NCBI GenBank assembly: GCA_022560025.1 | Contig: JAFISE010000251.1 | Location: forward strand, 1 to 35,827 | Direction of reading: 5' to 3' | Length of the DNA stretch: 35,827 nt | From: Stagonosporopsis chrysanthemi | Taxonomy: Eukaryota; Ascomycota; Dothideomycetes; Pleosporales; Didymellaceae | Part shown: positions 1-11,300 of the stretch, piece after piece | How the letters are laid out: each line of letters begins with the position of its first letter | Numbering within the stretch: the first letter of the stretch is position 1 | Program-made: the position numbers and the translations under genes | The notes under the pieces: model-generated | Told to the model about the DNA's origin: nothing | What the model saw: only the letters and a program-made list of their open reading frames with translations | The model's database searches: none

Positions 1-18
1 GTTGTGTGGATTTATCCT

Positions 19-786
19 TCACTGAAGTTGATGCAAATATTTGGTGATGGTGGCTCGTGCGCCCGCGCGAACAGACTTTTGGCACCCGATTGTATGATCC
101 GCGCCGTACGTCTTCTGGACTTGGGCGAGCTTGTCGTCCGAAGAAGAGGTGATGATCGTCTTTGCTCCAGCAGCTTTTGCCAGAATGAGACCAGTGATAG
201 AAACACCTCCAGTACCTTCCTTCTGTCAGCATACCTTCATTGTCCCCCAAAATCATTTAGCATTACCAAGAAAAAGTACGGTCTGACCAGGCTTCAAAGG
301 ATTGTTGCCGTACAGAGCGTTCCAAGCAGTCGTTCCTGTGCACACCAATGCACTGAGATGGGCGAAGCTAAGCTGAGCCTCTGCCGGTACTTTGACAACG
401 GCCGAGGATGGCAGTGCAATGTATTCTTGGAGTACCCCATCGTAACAGCCACCCAAACTGTGATTCCAGTCGCGGGTAGCCCCGTAAAGCGTCTTCAAAT
501 CAAATGACGCAATGACTTTGTCTCCTTTTGAGAAGTCATCCACGCGATCTCCCACGGACATGACTTCACCGGACAGGTCAGAGCCTGGGATGACGTTGTC
601 TTTGACGGGGAATGGGTATATCCCGGTAGCGACTGCGAAGTCTCGATAATTGAGCGCGACGTTCTTGATCTTGATCAAGACCTCGCTGCTGGATGGTGTC
701 GACACATCTTCCTGAAAGACCTGGAGGTCTTGGATTGACGTGCGCTGAGACAAGCGAAATACCTGCTGTCTGGCCATCTTGAACAA
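19..786 (-). CDS. Medium-chain dehydrogenase/reductase, zinc-type alcohol dehydrogenase-like or quinone oxidoreductase (3' part missing or altered)
   Basis: The protein reads as an MDR-superfamily oxidoreductase that would reduce a carbonyl or quinone with NAD(P)H. The N-terminal GroES-like fold is clear: NYRDFAVATGIYPF, then VIPGSDLSGEV, then GDKVIASF. The Rossmann entry GQTVLFLGTGGVS follows. Exon 1 is 786-267. A 51-nt intron (266-216, donor GTAATG, branch GCTGAC, acceptor GGAAG) splits the first Gly of the GTGG motif, and exon 2 starts at 215. Met at 786 or 777 can start; 777 (MARQQ) looks more like the family. After GADHTI, around base 100, the reading no longer resembles the family and stops at 19-21, giving 238 aa against about 340 usual. 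Either another intron leads beyond the window or the gene is truncated. It is divergent from the Zn2Cys6 factor at 1313. Confidence 0.8.
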
Positions 787-1312
787 ATGGAAGAGAATAA
801 GGGAGGAGTAGGTGTGACTGGACAGAGTGAAGAAGATACAGATTAACGATCCAGGTCAAATCCTTCTGTATAAATATTGTCGCGGTGAATGCAATTTCAT
901 GTATTCTGCTATTCTGTTGTTGTTGTGTTGTTCTTGTCTGCTCTGCACGAAGCAGCAGTCGGGTCTATTTACATGACGTATCTGTGATGCAGCTGAGGCA
1001 AGAGATGCTCTATAGGATGAGGAAGCAACACCAGACCACCAACACGTGATCTGCTTCTCATAACCGTCACAAATATCATTCGATGTGCTGACGAATCCAA
1101 CTGTCAATATGGCAACCGAACTTTGACATATTACATGTAGCCGCAGAAGACCTTGGGAAATGCTTGTGCAAGCGCAAGCGCAAGCGCAAGTGGGCGGAGT
1201 CGCTTGCGGATGCGCTGTTCGCGGCTCGACCTCGGTCAACAAAGTTCCATGGAAGGCTTGACATCATCACTCCGCGCTTCAACTTTCCTCTCATCAATGT
1301 TGACTCAATAAC
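787..1312. promoter_or_regulatory. Divergent promoter region with a hexanucleotide microsatellite
   Basis: This 526-bp gap separates the start codons of the oxidoreductase (-) and the Zn2Cys6 factor (+), so it must hold both promoters. Bases 1168-1191 are about four tandem copies of GCAAGC, followed by a CGG-containing stretch (1194-1235). Zn2Cys6 proteins usually bind CGG half-sites, so self-regulation or control of the neighbour is possible. That is inference; no paired site was proven. Confidence 0.5.
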
Positions 1313-3124
1313 ATGAACGTCCTATCAGCAATGAACTTGATGACAGAGCGACGCCCAAGAAAAAGGTCGAGATTCGGCTGCTTAAATTGCCGACACAGAA
1401 AAAAAAAGTGCGACGGCGCGCGGCCACAATGTTTGTATTGCCTGCAACATGGGGAGCAGTGCAGTTATGGGGTGAAGGCTTCTTTTCATCCCTCAAGGCA
1501 GATGCTGCTGTCCGCTGAAGATAGCGCCAAGCTCCTGGTGTTAGAGCAAGAACGTCAAGACCCACCACAAAGGGTAGCGCAATTTGTCGACAACACCGCG
1601 CAAATTGTACAGAGCTACCAACATCCCACGCATATAACAGATGAGACAGAATCTTACACCATCAGCGACCCTGAGTTAATTGTCACGCAGAGTATGCCAT
1701 TACTATTAGTCGAGGCTGTTTTGTTGGGCAACGGCAATCCACAACCGAGAGGCTCAACAGCCAATGCTTCTAGCGCCGGGATCAATGTTACCACGATTGC
1801 GCCAGAGCAGACCTGTACCCCCGATCTTCCAGCCTTCCACCTCCTAAATGAGGCAGGGGTGCTAGAGGACGAAAGGCTAGCCACTTCGTCTAGCTCGCAT
1901 CACCCTCTCATCTCGAATCTCTTTCCTGCGGCTCCTACGTACTTCGATGTCGAGGTCTCTATATCGAAGCAAGCACAATCACAGCTCATTCATGCATATT
2001 TGCAAGAGACAGGGACCTGGTGCGAAGCTACAGACACACATCGACACTTTACGGTCACATATGTCCATTCGCTGATGAGGAATAAGCCTTTCGCCGTGGC
2101 AGCTATGGCTCTTGCATCTAGGCAGTTTGACGCCATACTGAAGAGAACGACAGACAAAACGTTGAGTCTCTATCAACACGCTGTTCAGTCATTGCTTCAC
2201 TATGAGCCATCACAGTGTGGTGAAGCCACCTTGGTCTGCTGTATCTTGCTCAGTATGTATGAGATGATGACCTCTGACGTTTCACAATGGAGACGCCACT
2301 TGAAGGTCTGATTAACGGTCGGAGCCTGTTTCGTCGTGATGCTGACCACAACAGGGTTGCGTGTTCAATCTGAAGAACAAAGACTGGAACGGATCCTCTC
2401 CAGCTCTCGTAGGGGCATCTTTCTGGGTCTTTTCACGTATTGGTATGTGTACCTGGCTGACTGTACCATATTCCACTCATAATCTCCAGATATCTGGGCT
2501 GCCTATTTGCTCAAAACGAGGACGTTGGTACCCATCGAGAACTGGATGACCTATACCCCAACTGAAGACTCAGACAGCTATTGCAACCTGATAACATTGC
2601 ACTTGGCAAGAATAGTCAACACTCTAGCTACCGGTTGTCGAGATAATCTCGATAAGCTGTGGGTTGATCTCCAAAACTGGTTCAATCGCCGACCTCAACA
2701 GTTCTCACCTGTCCTGCGAACGGAGTCAAGTTGTGGAAATACGTTCCCAATGATTTTACACGCTGGAACAGCTTCGATTTGTGCCAATACATTCTATCAT
2801 GCAGGGTGTATACTCCTTTTACACACAGGTCGGGTACAAAGCCACACAGAAGACAACGATGATTTTCAAAGCTCCCTTTGGCACGCGGCAGAACTTTGTG
2901 GAATAAGCGTTTCCAACTCGTCGCATGCTTCTTGGGTTAATCAAGTGTATCCACTGTATATTGCTGGACAGGCGTTTGGAGAAGCGCATAATGACGTCAA
3001 TGGAACCGAGTACGCTGCAGAGAAATTTGCCCTTCTCAAGCACTTTGCTAGAATAGAACGAGAGACAGGCTGGCCAACAGCTGCGAAGGCTTCGGAGCTA
3101 AGGCAGCTCTGGGGTATCGAATAA
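1313..3124 (+). CDS. Zn(II)2Cys6 fungal-specific transcription factor
   Basis: This is a binuclear zinc cluster regulator of nuclear transcription. The cluster is C23-x2-C26-x6-C33-x6-C40-x2-C43-x6-C50, preceded by a basic stretch (RRPRKRSR). The C-terminal two thirds match the general pattern of the 'fungal transcription factor' regulatory domain, including a WRRHLKG... and ASFWVFSRIDIWAAY-type segment. There are three exons: 1313-2305, 2355-2442 and 2490-3124. Intron 1 (2306-2354, 49 nt) has a weak donor GTCTGA but a good GCTGAC branch. Intron 2 (2443-2489, 47 nt) starts GTATGT and ends CCAG. The exons sum to 1716 nt in frame, giving 571 aa. Start alternatives are Met7 (1331) and Met10 (1340), all before the zinc cluster. 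The target is unknown; the divergent oxidoreductase is the nearest candidate. Confidence 0.93.
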
Positions 3125-3748
3125 TTATTTATCACACCAGTGTGAGAGGGAAAGCAGAAATCCGAGGAGGAATGAAAGCAGTGCATGATCACCGTAGAGC
3201 GAACAGATAACTTTCTCGTCGTCATCTGTGATGCTCTTCAAGCAATGCCTGTAGATCCGTGAGCCCAGTCTGGCATTGACTACACACGGCCTTTGGTTTT
3301 GACGACGTAAAACAGGTGATTATAGACTCGCCCTTTCTCTCAATTACTTCAACCAATACAGTTTTAAGCTAGTATGACATGTCTGCGCTCACAAACACCG
3401 GAGTTATGCTCTCAAGACTGACGATGCTTAGGCACTGGCCTTTGTGTTCCAGTCAGTACCAAAGGTCCGGGTAATGAGTTGATTGGTGGGACACGGAGAT
3501 TTTGGACCCATCCATGAGATTCTGGTATGTTTTAGCTTAAAGAATTGCATAAAAGTTGTGCAAATTTCTACAAGCGAACAGAACATTCCATGAGAAGCAT
3601 TCCATCGTCACTTCAAAAAAACATTCAGACATGTATGCGTACATTCCTCAACCTGCATATATTGGACATAGCTTTGACTGTAGATTTTGTTTCGTTCTAC
3701 CCGTAAAGGCAGACAGCATTGTCACACAGTCTCGATCACGACGTAAGG
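3125..3748. other. Intergenic region, no gene supported
   Basis: These 624 bp separate the transcription factor from the small secreted protein. A CATAAAAG sequence near 3548 could be a distal promoter element for the downstream gene, but it lies about 200 bp from the start codon. Open frames here have no recognisable content. Confidence 0.5.
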
Positions 3749-4310
3749 ATGAGGTTCAACATAGTCGCAATTCTCGGGGTCATCTACCCTACAGTATCCG
3801 TGGCTCTACCTATAGTTTCCGAAGGTAAATTAAAACATTCAGCTTAATGCGAAATGAGACTAATTTCATACAGTCAACCAAGACCTCGCTGGTGCCTTGC
3901 CAGCAAGACTTCATACTAGAAAAGCAAGCTGGTCCAATACAGTTATCTTGCCAGCCCCCTCAACCAATCTGAACAACCTTGGGTTGCTTCAGCCTGCTCT
4001 GACGACCGGTCTGACCAACAACTTGTCAGCGGCTGCGCCCGCAGATCTGGTGGCAGCAATCACCGCAATCACCCCGCTGATTGCTTTCATTGCCTCGGTA
4101 CTAGAATCTACGGTCGACAATATCCTGTATCTTCCGAAGGGGTTCTATTATGGAAATCCACTGATTCCGTTCAGTGGTATCATACCAAACATCTTGAGTG
4201 GCATTGTAGATCTTTCAGCTGCCGTCCCCCCAGTTCGAGAGGACTTGCTCAGCAACCTAAAAACCCTTGCGGGATCATCGGCGACGGCTGCTGTAATGAA
4301 CCCGCGATAG
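3749..4310 (+). CDS. Small secreted, cysteine-free hydrophobic protein
   Basis: I infer a spliced gene of 170 aa. Exon 1 (3749-3824) encodes a typical signal peptide, MRFNIVAILGVIYPTVSVA, followed by LPIVSE. A 49-nt intron (3825-3873, GTAAAT...ATACAG) is followed by exon 2 (3874-4310), and the joined frame is open to the stop. The mature part has a possible Kex2-like HTRK site around residue 40, an Ala/Leu/Ile-rich centre (PADLVAAITAITPLIAF) and a Pro/Gly-rich patch. It contains no cysteine, which sets it apart from typical disulfide-bonded fungal effectors. I do not recognise the family. A cell-surface or secreted structural role would fit, without evidence. Exon 1 lies outside the simple open frame, so the start depends on the splice model. 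Confidence 0.68.
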
Positions 4311-5047
4311 AGCTTGAGCAAGACTGAAAATGGGCATCCTAGCTCCGGCGTCGTTGTTCGTCACCGCCGAGCTAGAGGCGTAAACGTTCGAATATATCTT
4401 GGATAGAGCAATGTTCAAACCAGAGCCGATGATGGCGTGGGATCAACAGGAGAGAGTAGTGATTTAGCTGTGGATTACGAGCCTAAACAAATAGCTGACT
4501 ACCCACAACGCAGTTGAAAATTGTGAAGAGCACCTCATAGAATCCTCAGCATCTCGCCTTCGCTTGTCTCGCCTTCACCATTCATCAGGCCATGAACATA
4601 CGCATCTCCCACAACCTTCCACCCCTCATCCCATCTCCGCAGGACAAAAGGTATTCTACACCCCGCAAAGATTCCTTTATTATCTCCCAACTTAGCCGTG
4701 AGGGGATATTAACTCAGCAGCCCCTGCGCCGTCCGTCCAAATTGCCGTCCCTGTGTCCACAGACTATGACTACTTTCAAAATCGCGCGAATGAACCTGGG
4801 TCTGTGCTCTCTGCTGCGTATGGTGTTTGACTAATGTGTAAAGTACAATTTGTAAGGCTGCATCGTAGCCTTGACTGATGAACCTCACCAGTGGTGGTAG
4901 GGAAAATGGAAGCGCGATGAATAGTAGTTTTTGCCGTCGGCAGAGGTGTGTGAGTCCCGCGACGAGAACGGAAGCGGCGGCATAGAGCACTCGCTTTTGC
5001 CGTGTGGCAACGCGCCGGGTTATAGTTTCAGCATCGAAGCGCTCTTT
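4311..5047. other. Intergenic region / possible HET 3' remnant
   Basis: No independent gene is supported. On the minus strand, the frame of the HET relic continues beyond its TAA at 5050-5048 with KERFDAETITRR and stays open to about 4709. Part of this stretch may therefore be the former C-terminus of that gene. Bases 4311-4700 show nothing I can assign. Confidence 0.4.
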
Positions 5048-6669
5048 TTACAGGTGCATCAGGCGCCGCCAGGCTACAAAGCTCTCGTCATCGGCAGGCG
5101 GCTGTGGGGGGTTTAGTCCCGAGCGGTTGCAACACATGGTGCGCCAGTACGCATCGTAGAGGGGCTCGCCGGTGGCACGATAGATGACATCTGAGTCATC
5201 ACTGATCCTTGCGACTGTCGTGATGGCGTTGGCGTACCAGTCGTGGAATCCAGAGAGGTGTTGGGATGTCAGTAGCTCGGATTGTGGAGCGAGCTGGCGC
5301 ATGACAACCGGAGAGGGAACGATATGTGTTATAGTGTCGAAGACAATGCCGCGCACATTGAAAACTTTGTTTTCATGTAAGTACAGTTGATGCAGTCATG
5401 TTAACGGGGCGGTTTACTTCTTCCTTTCCGTCATCTGAGAATCGAATCTCAGGAACGTGCTGAATCATTGGCTTTTCCGACTCGTATTGACTCACCATAG
5501 ACGTGCACAGGGAGTTTTTCAATTGACTCCAGTCGACCCTCCAGATTGAACCGGACAGATCGTCGTCTTCACTCCTCGTTATGAATGACCAGAGATCGAA
5601 GACTGAGCCTGACATGGTCGGTATCCGACCATCCAAGACCATGTGACTGAGCTCTTGAGATGAATACCTCACTCAGATCGCTTGCCAGACCAATTAGCGC
5701 GAAAATCTTGTCTCGTACGTCCGTCGCATCAAAATAACGCGTGATGAGCAACAGCCAGAAGATGCCATTCATTCCCTTATCTCTGGAAGTTTTGAATCCC
5801 CACAGGCGCCCTGCACACACCATCTTCGACCTCCCAATTCCCTGAGCTTCTTCATCTTTGAGTGATACGGTTGCAAGCTGTACTTTGGGGGTGCAATCAG
5901 ACAACATGAACAATCGAGCAGCTGCCTCTAGGATCGGGAAATCTTCATCAAGCGTGTTCTGTCCGCACCAAATGGTCACCCCACTCGCACAGATAAGTTC
6001 CTGTACACTGTATGTAAATGTCAGAATGAATGTGTTCAAGAAACTCTGCCTTACAAGTGGCTGCGCCTACATTCAGATGCGGCTGAACCATGGCTTGAGC
6101 AAAAATGCAGCCAGCGCATCGAAGTGCGCATCGGGCACTCGTGCGGCGACATCCGCATCATGACATGCAAGATTTTGGTCAGTGAAGACGGGGATGGTTC
6201 TCCCATATTGGTCGCGAATGGTAGCCCATGGCGCATTGATCTGCTTCAGTACCTCCAGAGTGGCATCGTCGGTTGCTTCTGGCTCGCCCAACCACACGAC
6301 TACACACGCCGCTGTCGAGTATATAGCCTGATTCATACGGACCTGCGTCGTACGTTCGGAGGTGTTGGACTGGTATATGCATATTGCGTCAACCCACAGA
6401 GGCTTGTTGGTGCCTCGCCGTCTGTACTCGAGGAGGGCAGAATGCAGGTTTGGCGTTATTAGGAGAGTATGAGAATTGCATGTTATCTCGACTGGGGACT
6501 GCCCAGCGCCCCAACAGTAAGAGAAGGCATAGTATGAGACAGAGGCATCGCCTAAAGACATCTCTTCCAGAGTGCAGCAGAGCTGAGACTCAACATCGCC
6601 AGGTTCGACAGTGAGGAGGCGGATCGTGCCCCCTGTCAGGGCATGAGAATAGATTTGTGCATATGCCAT
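5048..6669 (-). pseudogene. HET-domain (heterokaryon incompatibility) protein, disrupted
   Basis: HET proteins trigger non-self recognition cell death in fungi. The domain is plain: YYAFSYCWG (about residues 46-54), LWVDAICIYQ, ERTTQVRMNQAIYSTA and VVVWLGEP, then KPWFSRI...VQELICAS and DVRDKIFALIGLASD. Exon 1 is 6669-6071 and a 63-nt intron is 6070-6008 (branch TCTGAC). Joining gives R-I-stop-I-V-Q-E, where the family has Trp, so codon 199 (TGA, 6073-6075) replaces TGG. A frame change is needed near 5645, inside SRAQ, to reach the family-like SVFDLWSFITRSEDD...IWRVDWS. Another is needed near 5400 to reach KVFNVRGIVFDTI; a 53-nt GTAAAC...AAAG intron lies there but its phase does not fit. The DDESFVAWRRLMHL frame ends in TAA at 5050-5048 although coding-like sequence continues. 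Several independent lesions argue for a pseudogene; unusual introns are the alternative. Confidence 0.8.
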
Positions 6670-6776
6670 CTGCTGATGCGTTCAGTTCGTGAATTGTGGT
6701 GGCAGAAAGCTGGCGGTGGGAAGCGCAATTGCCCTAGTTGAGAGCGAGGCTGAGCATTGCCAGCCATGGTTGGTTG

Positions 6777-7245
6777 GTTCCCTGACTCGAATACATACGA
6801 GTTATGGCTGTGCTGCTGCACGGAGCGGTGAGCGGCATCATCCCATACGAGACGCACCACCGCGACTGTTCCATGCGAGACGGCAGTAGAGGCAGTTCAA
6901 TTGACACGAGAGCCTCGAGTGATGACTCGCGTTCGGGCTCGACCCCAGTGGGCCATGTCGAGGAAGCGTCCAAACGACAGCCATAGAGTGGATTTAATTC
7001 TAAAATAACACCATCAGACCAGGACAATGATCAATAAGATGAGACTTCCTCAAAGTGGCAGGATTTTGCGCGTCCTTGGATGTGGATGCAGGCACTCACG
7101 GACGCTACCTAGGTGCATACGGTTCGTGTCAAGAACCGGTGCGCGGCGCTGAGCGCGATCAGGCTACATATGATGATATGGCCGATACAATGTCTATCTA
7201 TACCATTCTCCCAAAGCACGTAGCGCAAACTGCAGCATTGTCATG
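6777..7245 (+). repeat. Diverged direct repeat, copy A
   Basis: This 469-bp sequence shares long collinear blocks with 7542-8038: CTGACTCGAATAC near the start, GCGTCCAAACGA-AGCCA, CAGGATTTTGCG, GCTGAGCGC-TTCAGGCTACA-type blocks, and CCAAAGCACGTAGCGCA near the end. Substitutions and small indels separate the copies. It lies just upstream of the HET relic start (6669). It is not obviously coding, and no LTR or terminal inverted repeat was seen. Confidence 0.8.
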
Positions 7246-7541
7246 TATTCTTCTCTTCGTCTCCTCAAACATGTAGAGTGTCCAGGCTACGACAAGTGAC
7301 GTTTGTGCGTGGAGCTGAGCTCTTCGGTACGTTAGCCTCCGCACCGCCGGTCCGCACGCTCCACTTCCCCGCCGCGAACATCTGTTCTTCACTGTCATGC
7401 TTGGCGCAACATGAATGCGCCTTAAAGTTTGCGCGTAAGTCCACTAGTAAGTGCATAGCTGCCGAGCAGTTCGTCTGTCACACATACCCTTTACCAAGAG
7501 CCTAGCTTTGAGATTCACACACTTCTCGCAAGTCAAGACTA
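7246..7541. other. Spacer between the two direct repeats
   Basis: These 296 bp separate copies A and B. No gene is supported; small open frames on both strands have no recognisable content. Confidence 0.4.
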
Positions 7542-8038
7542 GTTGCCTGACTCGAATACGAGCTATGGCTGTGTTGCAGCGCGGAGCACCTACTGTGTAC
7601 CGCGAGCGACGATCAGCCTGCGCTATTTGATGTGTGATGCATCTCTACAACTAATCCTGTGAGATGACAGCAAAGGCAGCACAATCGGCAAAAGGGCCCG
7701 ATTGATCGGCCGCGTTCAGGCTCGACTCCCGGTGGGTCATGTCTAGGTAGCGTCCAAACGAGAGCCAAAGAGTTGCGCGGCAGGATTCAATACTAACTCA
7801 ACACAATCAGACTAGGAGAACGACCCAGAGGGTGAAACTTCGCTCGAAGTGTCAGGATTTTGCGTCCTTGGGTGTGGTTGCGGGCACTTGCGGGCGCTAC
7901 CTACGAGGAGGAACCGACGGGCCAATGCAGGTGCGCGCCGCTGAGCGCATTCAGGCTACAGCACGTTGTTGTGGCCGACAGGGGATCCACTCGCAACACT
8001 CTTCCAAAGCACGTAGCGCAGACTGCAGGGTCATCATG
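7542..8038 (+). repeat. Diverged direct repeat, copy B
   Basis: This 497-bp partner of 6777-7245 has the same orientation, about 770-790 bp downstream. It aligns along its whole length, with extra bases around 7610-7700. Both copies remain GC-balanced and show no obvious RIP, so the duplication is either below the RIP threshold in identity or length, or arose when RIP was not acting. Confidence 0.8.
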
Positions 8039-8366
8039 AGCCTGTAGAGAGCACTCTGTAGGGCTCTTACGCTCCTGCCTAGCTAGCGCTGGAGTACTCC
8101 GCTCTACCCCTCGCGCTTGCACCTCAGTTGTACATAGCTTAGTACTAGAGAGCACAAAATTAAGCCCTTTTAAGCGTAAATGTAACGAGTTAGGAAGCTC
8201 TGTAGATTGATGTTACAGGATGCGTCAGTCTTCTGATAGCTATATTATCCGGCGGGAGATGCTCGCTGCCTGTGCAGGGCTATTAAAGTACATTGGCAGT
8301 GTACAGTAATTATATAGATTGGCCGTGAGATCTAGAGTAGGTTATTATAAATTTCAATCGCTAGAC
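8039..8366. other. Upstream region of the GH115 gene
   Basis: This should contain the GH115 promoter. AT-rich motifs occur at about 8308-8315 (TTATATAG) and 8345-8351 (TATAAAT); the first is at a plausible TATA distance (about 55 bp) from the ATG at 8367. Nothing else was recognised. Confidence 0.4.
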
Positions 8367-11300
8367 ATGCTATCTCTAATGAGTTTATCATGCTTGCTGG
8401 CTGCTGCTGGCTCAGCCCAAGCTCAGCTGATACAGTTTAGCTCCGGCCAAGGCAAATTCCAGCTTGCTAACCAGAGTATCGCCCCTACTATCATCGTCGC
8501 CAGCAATGAACAGATTGGAGTCGCAAGGGCTGCGCAGGATGTTGCTTGGGACTTTGGTCGCATTGTCGGTGTTAGTGCCCACGTCGCGTTCAAAATCGGT
8601 TCGAGCTAACAACCTGAACAGGTGAATGGCACAGTTGCTACAAGCTTGAAGAACGACAGTAGCAGCCCTGTCATCATCGTGGGTAGCATAGGATACTCCA
8701 ATATCCTTCAGGATCTTGTTTCTTCCGGCAAAATGGACGTCTCAACAGTAGAAGGTAAATGGGAGTCGTACACGTCACAAGTGGTGCAGAATCCTAGTGC
8801 TAGTGTCCCATGGGCGCTCGTCATTGCTGGCAGTGATCGACGTGGTGCGATCTATGGACTTTATGACATATCTGAGCAGATGGGTGTCTCTCCGTGGTAC
8901 TGGTACGTGCAGAACGTTCTTTACTATCAAGGCAATCGTTAACTCTTTCTGGAGGTGGGCTGATGTGCCTATTCAAACCAAATCTTCGGTCTACGTTTCT
9001 ACTGCTGGGAAAGTCCAAGGACCACCTTCAGTGAAGTATCGAGGATTCTTCATCAACGATGAAGCGCCTGCGCTTTCAAGTTGGGTGCAAAAGAACTTCA
9101 ATGGCGTCTTTGGTAGCGATTATTATCGCCTCATCTTCGAGCTTTGTCTCCGACTCAAGGGCAACTACATATGGCCGGCAATGTGGGGAAAGAGCTTTTA
9201 CGTTGATGACCCAAAGAATGGACAGCTAGCTCATGACTTCGGCATCGTCATGGGAACCAGTCATCACGAACCGATGGCAAGGTCCGAGAAGGAACAGGGA
9301 AATGCTCTTGAAGGGGACTGGGACTGGTTTACTAACAAGGAGAATATCAAGAAGTTCTTCACTCAGGGCATTCAACGGGCTGAGAAATGGGATACATACT
9401 GGACTATGGGCATGCGAGGTAAGGGAGATGTCGCGTCGCCGAATTTGAAAGCACCAGATCTCGAAGAAATTATCGCCACGCAGCAATCACTTCTCCGCCA
9501 GAATATCAACCCCCCCGGCACATCGGACATCCCCCAGACATGGGTATTATACAAGGCAAGTACGTTATATGCCTTGATGTGCAACGAGACGCTGATAGTC
9601 TAAAGGAAGTAATAGAGTACTACGCGAGTGGTATGAAAGTGCCAGACGACGTCACCCTTCTTTGGACAGACGATAATTCTGGCAATTTGATTCGAGTACC
9701 AATTGCAAACGAGACCAACCGCGCTGGTGGCGCCGGAGTCTACTATCATTTCGATTACGTAGGAGGGCCACGCAACTACAAATGGATCAACACCATTCAG
9801 CTAGTGAAGACTTGGGAGCAGATGCATCTGGCATACAACAAGAATGCGCGACAGATATGGATCGTCAATGTTGGTGACCTCAAGCCCCTGGTAAGGCGTA
9901 GTCTTCTATCGTGTATTACAAGCTGACTGGATGAGGAAATTCCTCTTGCTCACTTCATGGACATGGCATACAACTTCGACCAGCACACAGCGCCCTCATC
10001 GACCAGCGCCTGGATCAAGCGTTGGGCCACTCAGCAGTTTGGCGCTCATATCGCGGATGCAACCGTCCATATCCTGAACGGCTACGGCACACTAACGGCA
10101 CGTCGCAAGTACGAGCTTCTCAGTGAAGTGCCCTTCGCCTTCAACACCACGAACTACGATGAAGCCCAGAACAACTTAGCGCAGTGGGGAGACCTTCTCA
10201 ACAGGACTCAAACAACGTACGACTCATTGGACCAAGCCACCCGAACTTCGTTCTTCCAGCTCATTCTCCACCCAGTCTTGGCTGGTAAGACCATGGTCGA
10301 CCTGTACACGAAGGTTGCAATGAATAGGCTCTATGCAAGTCAAGGCCGGGTGTCTACAAATCTTGTTGCTGAACAAGCCCGGGGACTGTTCCGCCAGGAT
10401 GCCGAGATTACAACGCGGTACAACACCCTCAACAACGGCAAGTGGAACGGCTTCGTCAACCAGCCACACATCGGCTATACATCATGGCAAGAACCCAAAG
10501 ACAACATCATGCCCAACCTGACCTATATCTCGGGTGGCTCCGGACTTTCAGGTTCTCTTGGCATTGGCATTCAGGGTAGTTCTACGTCTTATCCACGCAC
10601 CACAAATTTGACCCTTCTTGGGATGTCGTCACACATGCCTGAGTCAGAAGTCCGGTCCTTCGAACTTTTCGCGCTCACGAATGGTTCCATCCCATACAGT
10701 ATCTCCACAAACAGTTCCTATGTTGCTTTCTCAAGCCGCTCCGGAACCCTTAGCAGTCCGGGAATACAGTCCGACAAGGTCATCACCATAACTGTAGACT
10801 GGTCCAAAGCTCCGGCAGGTCAGTCTACATCATCCTTCACCGTCTCTACCGGTAGTGATTCTACCACTCTGCGCCTTCCGCTTAACAAAGTTGGCGTCCC
10901 TCCGTCTTTCAAGGGTCACGTCGAATCCAATGGCGCCGTCGCAATAGAGGCCTCGGATGTCACTTCTGTGGGCTCTACGAACGGCGTTTCCTATGTCGAA
11001 ATACCCAACTACGGCCGCACGCTCAGCGCGATGAAGCCCTGGCCCGTCACCATGGCATCTCAATCTGCATCCTCAGGGCCAGCGCTAAGTTACAACATCT
11101 TTACGACTGCAGCTGCGACAAAAGCGAAGATCGTGTTCATGATGTCAGCGAGTCATAATCACGATCCTACGCGCCCTCTTAGGTTGGCGTGGTCTGTCGA
11201 TGGGTCGGAAGCGAAAGAGATACTGTATGCACTGGCAAACCCAGTGTACAAGGAGAGCAATGCATGGCGCAAAGCAGTTGTTGAGAATGGATGGACGGCG

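Noticed and set aside
4..507. 167-codon + strand open frame
   Set aside because: It lies antisense over the oxidoreductase, which has clear family motifs on the minus strand.
856..1297. Minus-strand frames in the divergent promoter
   Set aside because: The translation is dominated by the GCAAGC microsatellite (Ala-Cys runs) and shows no domain.
1305..1568. 87-codon minus frame
   Set aside because: It is antisense to the zinc cluster exon of the transcription factor.
3556..3828. 90-codon + frame
   Set aside because: It overlaps exon 1 of the secreted protein in another frame and has no coding character.
4592..4834. 80-codon + frame
   Set aside because: There is no recognisable content and it overlaps the possible HET 3' remnant on the other strand.
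7055..8047. Open frames inside the two direct repeats
   Set aside because: The two copies do not keep the same protein: the alignment contains indels that break the frame, so coding is unlikely.
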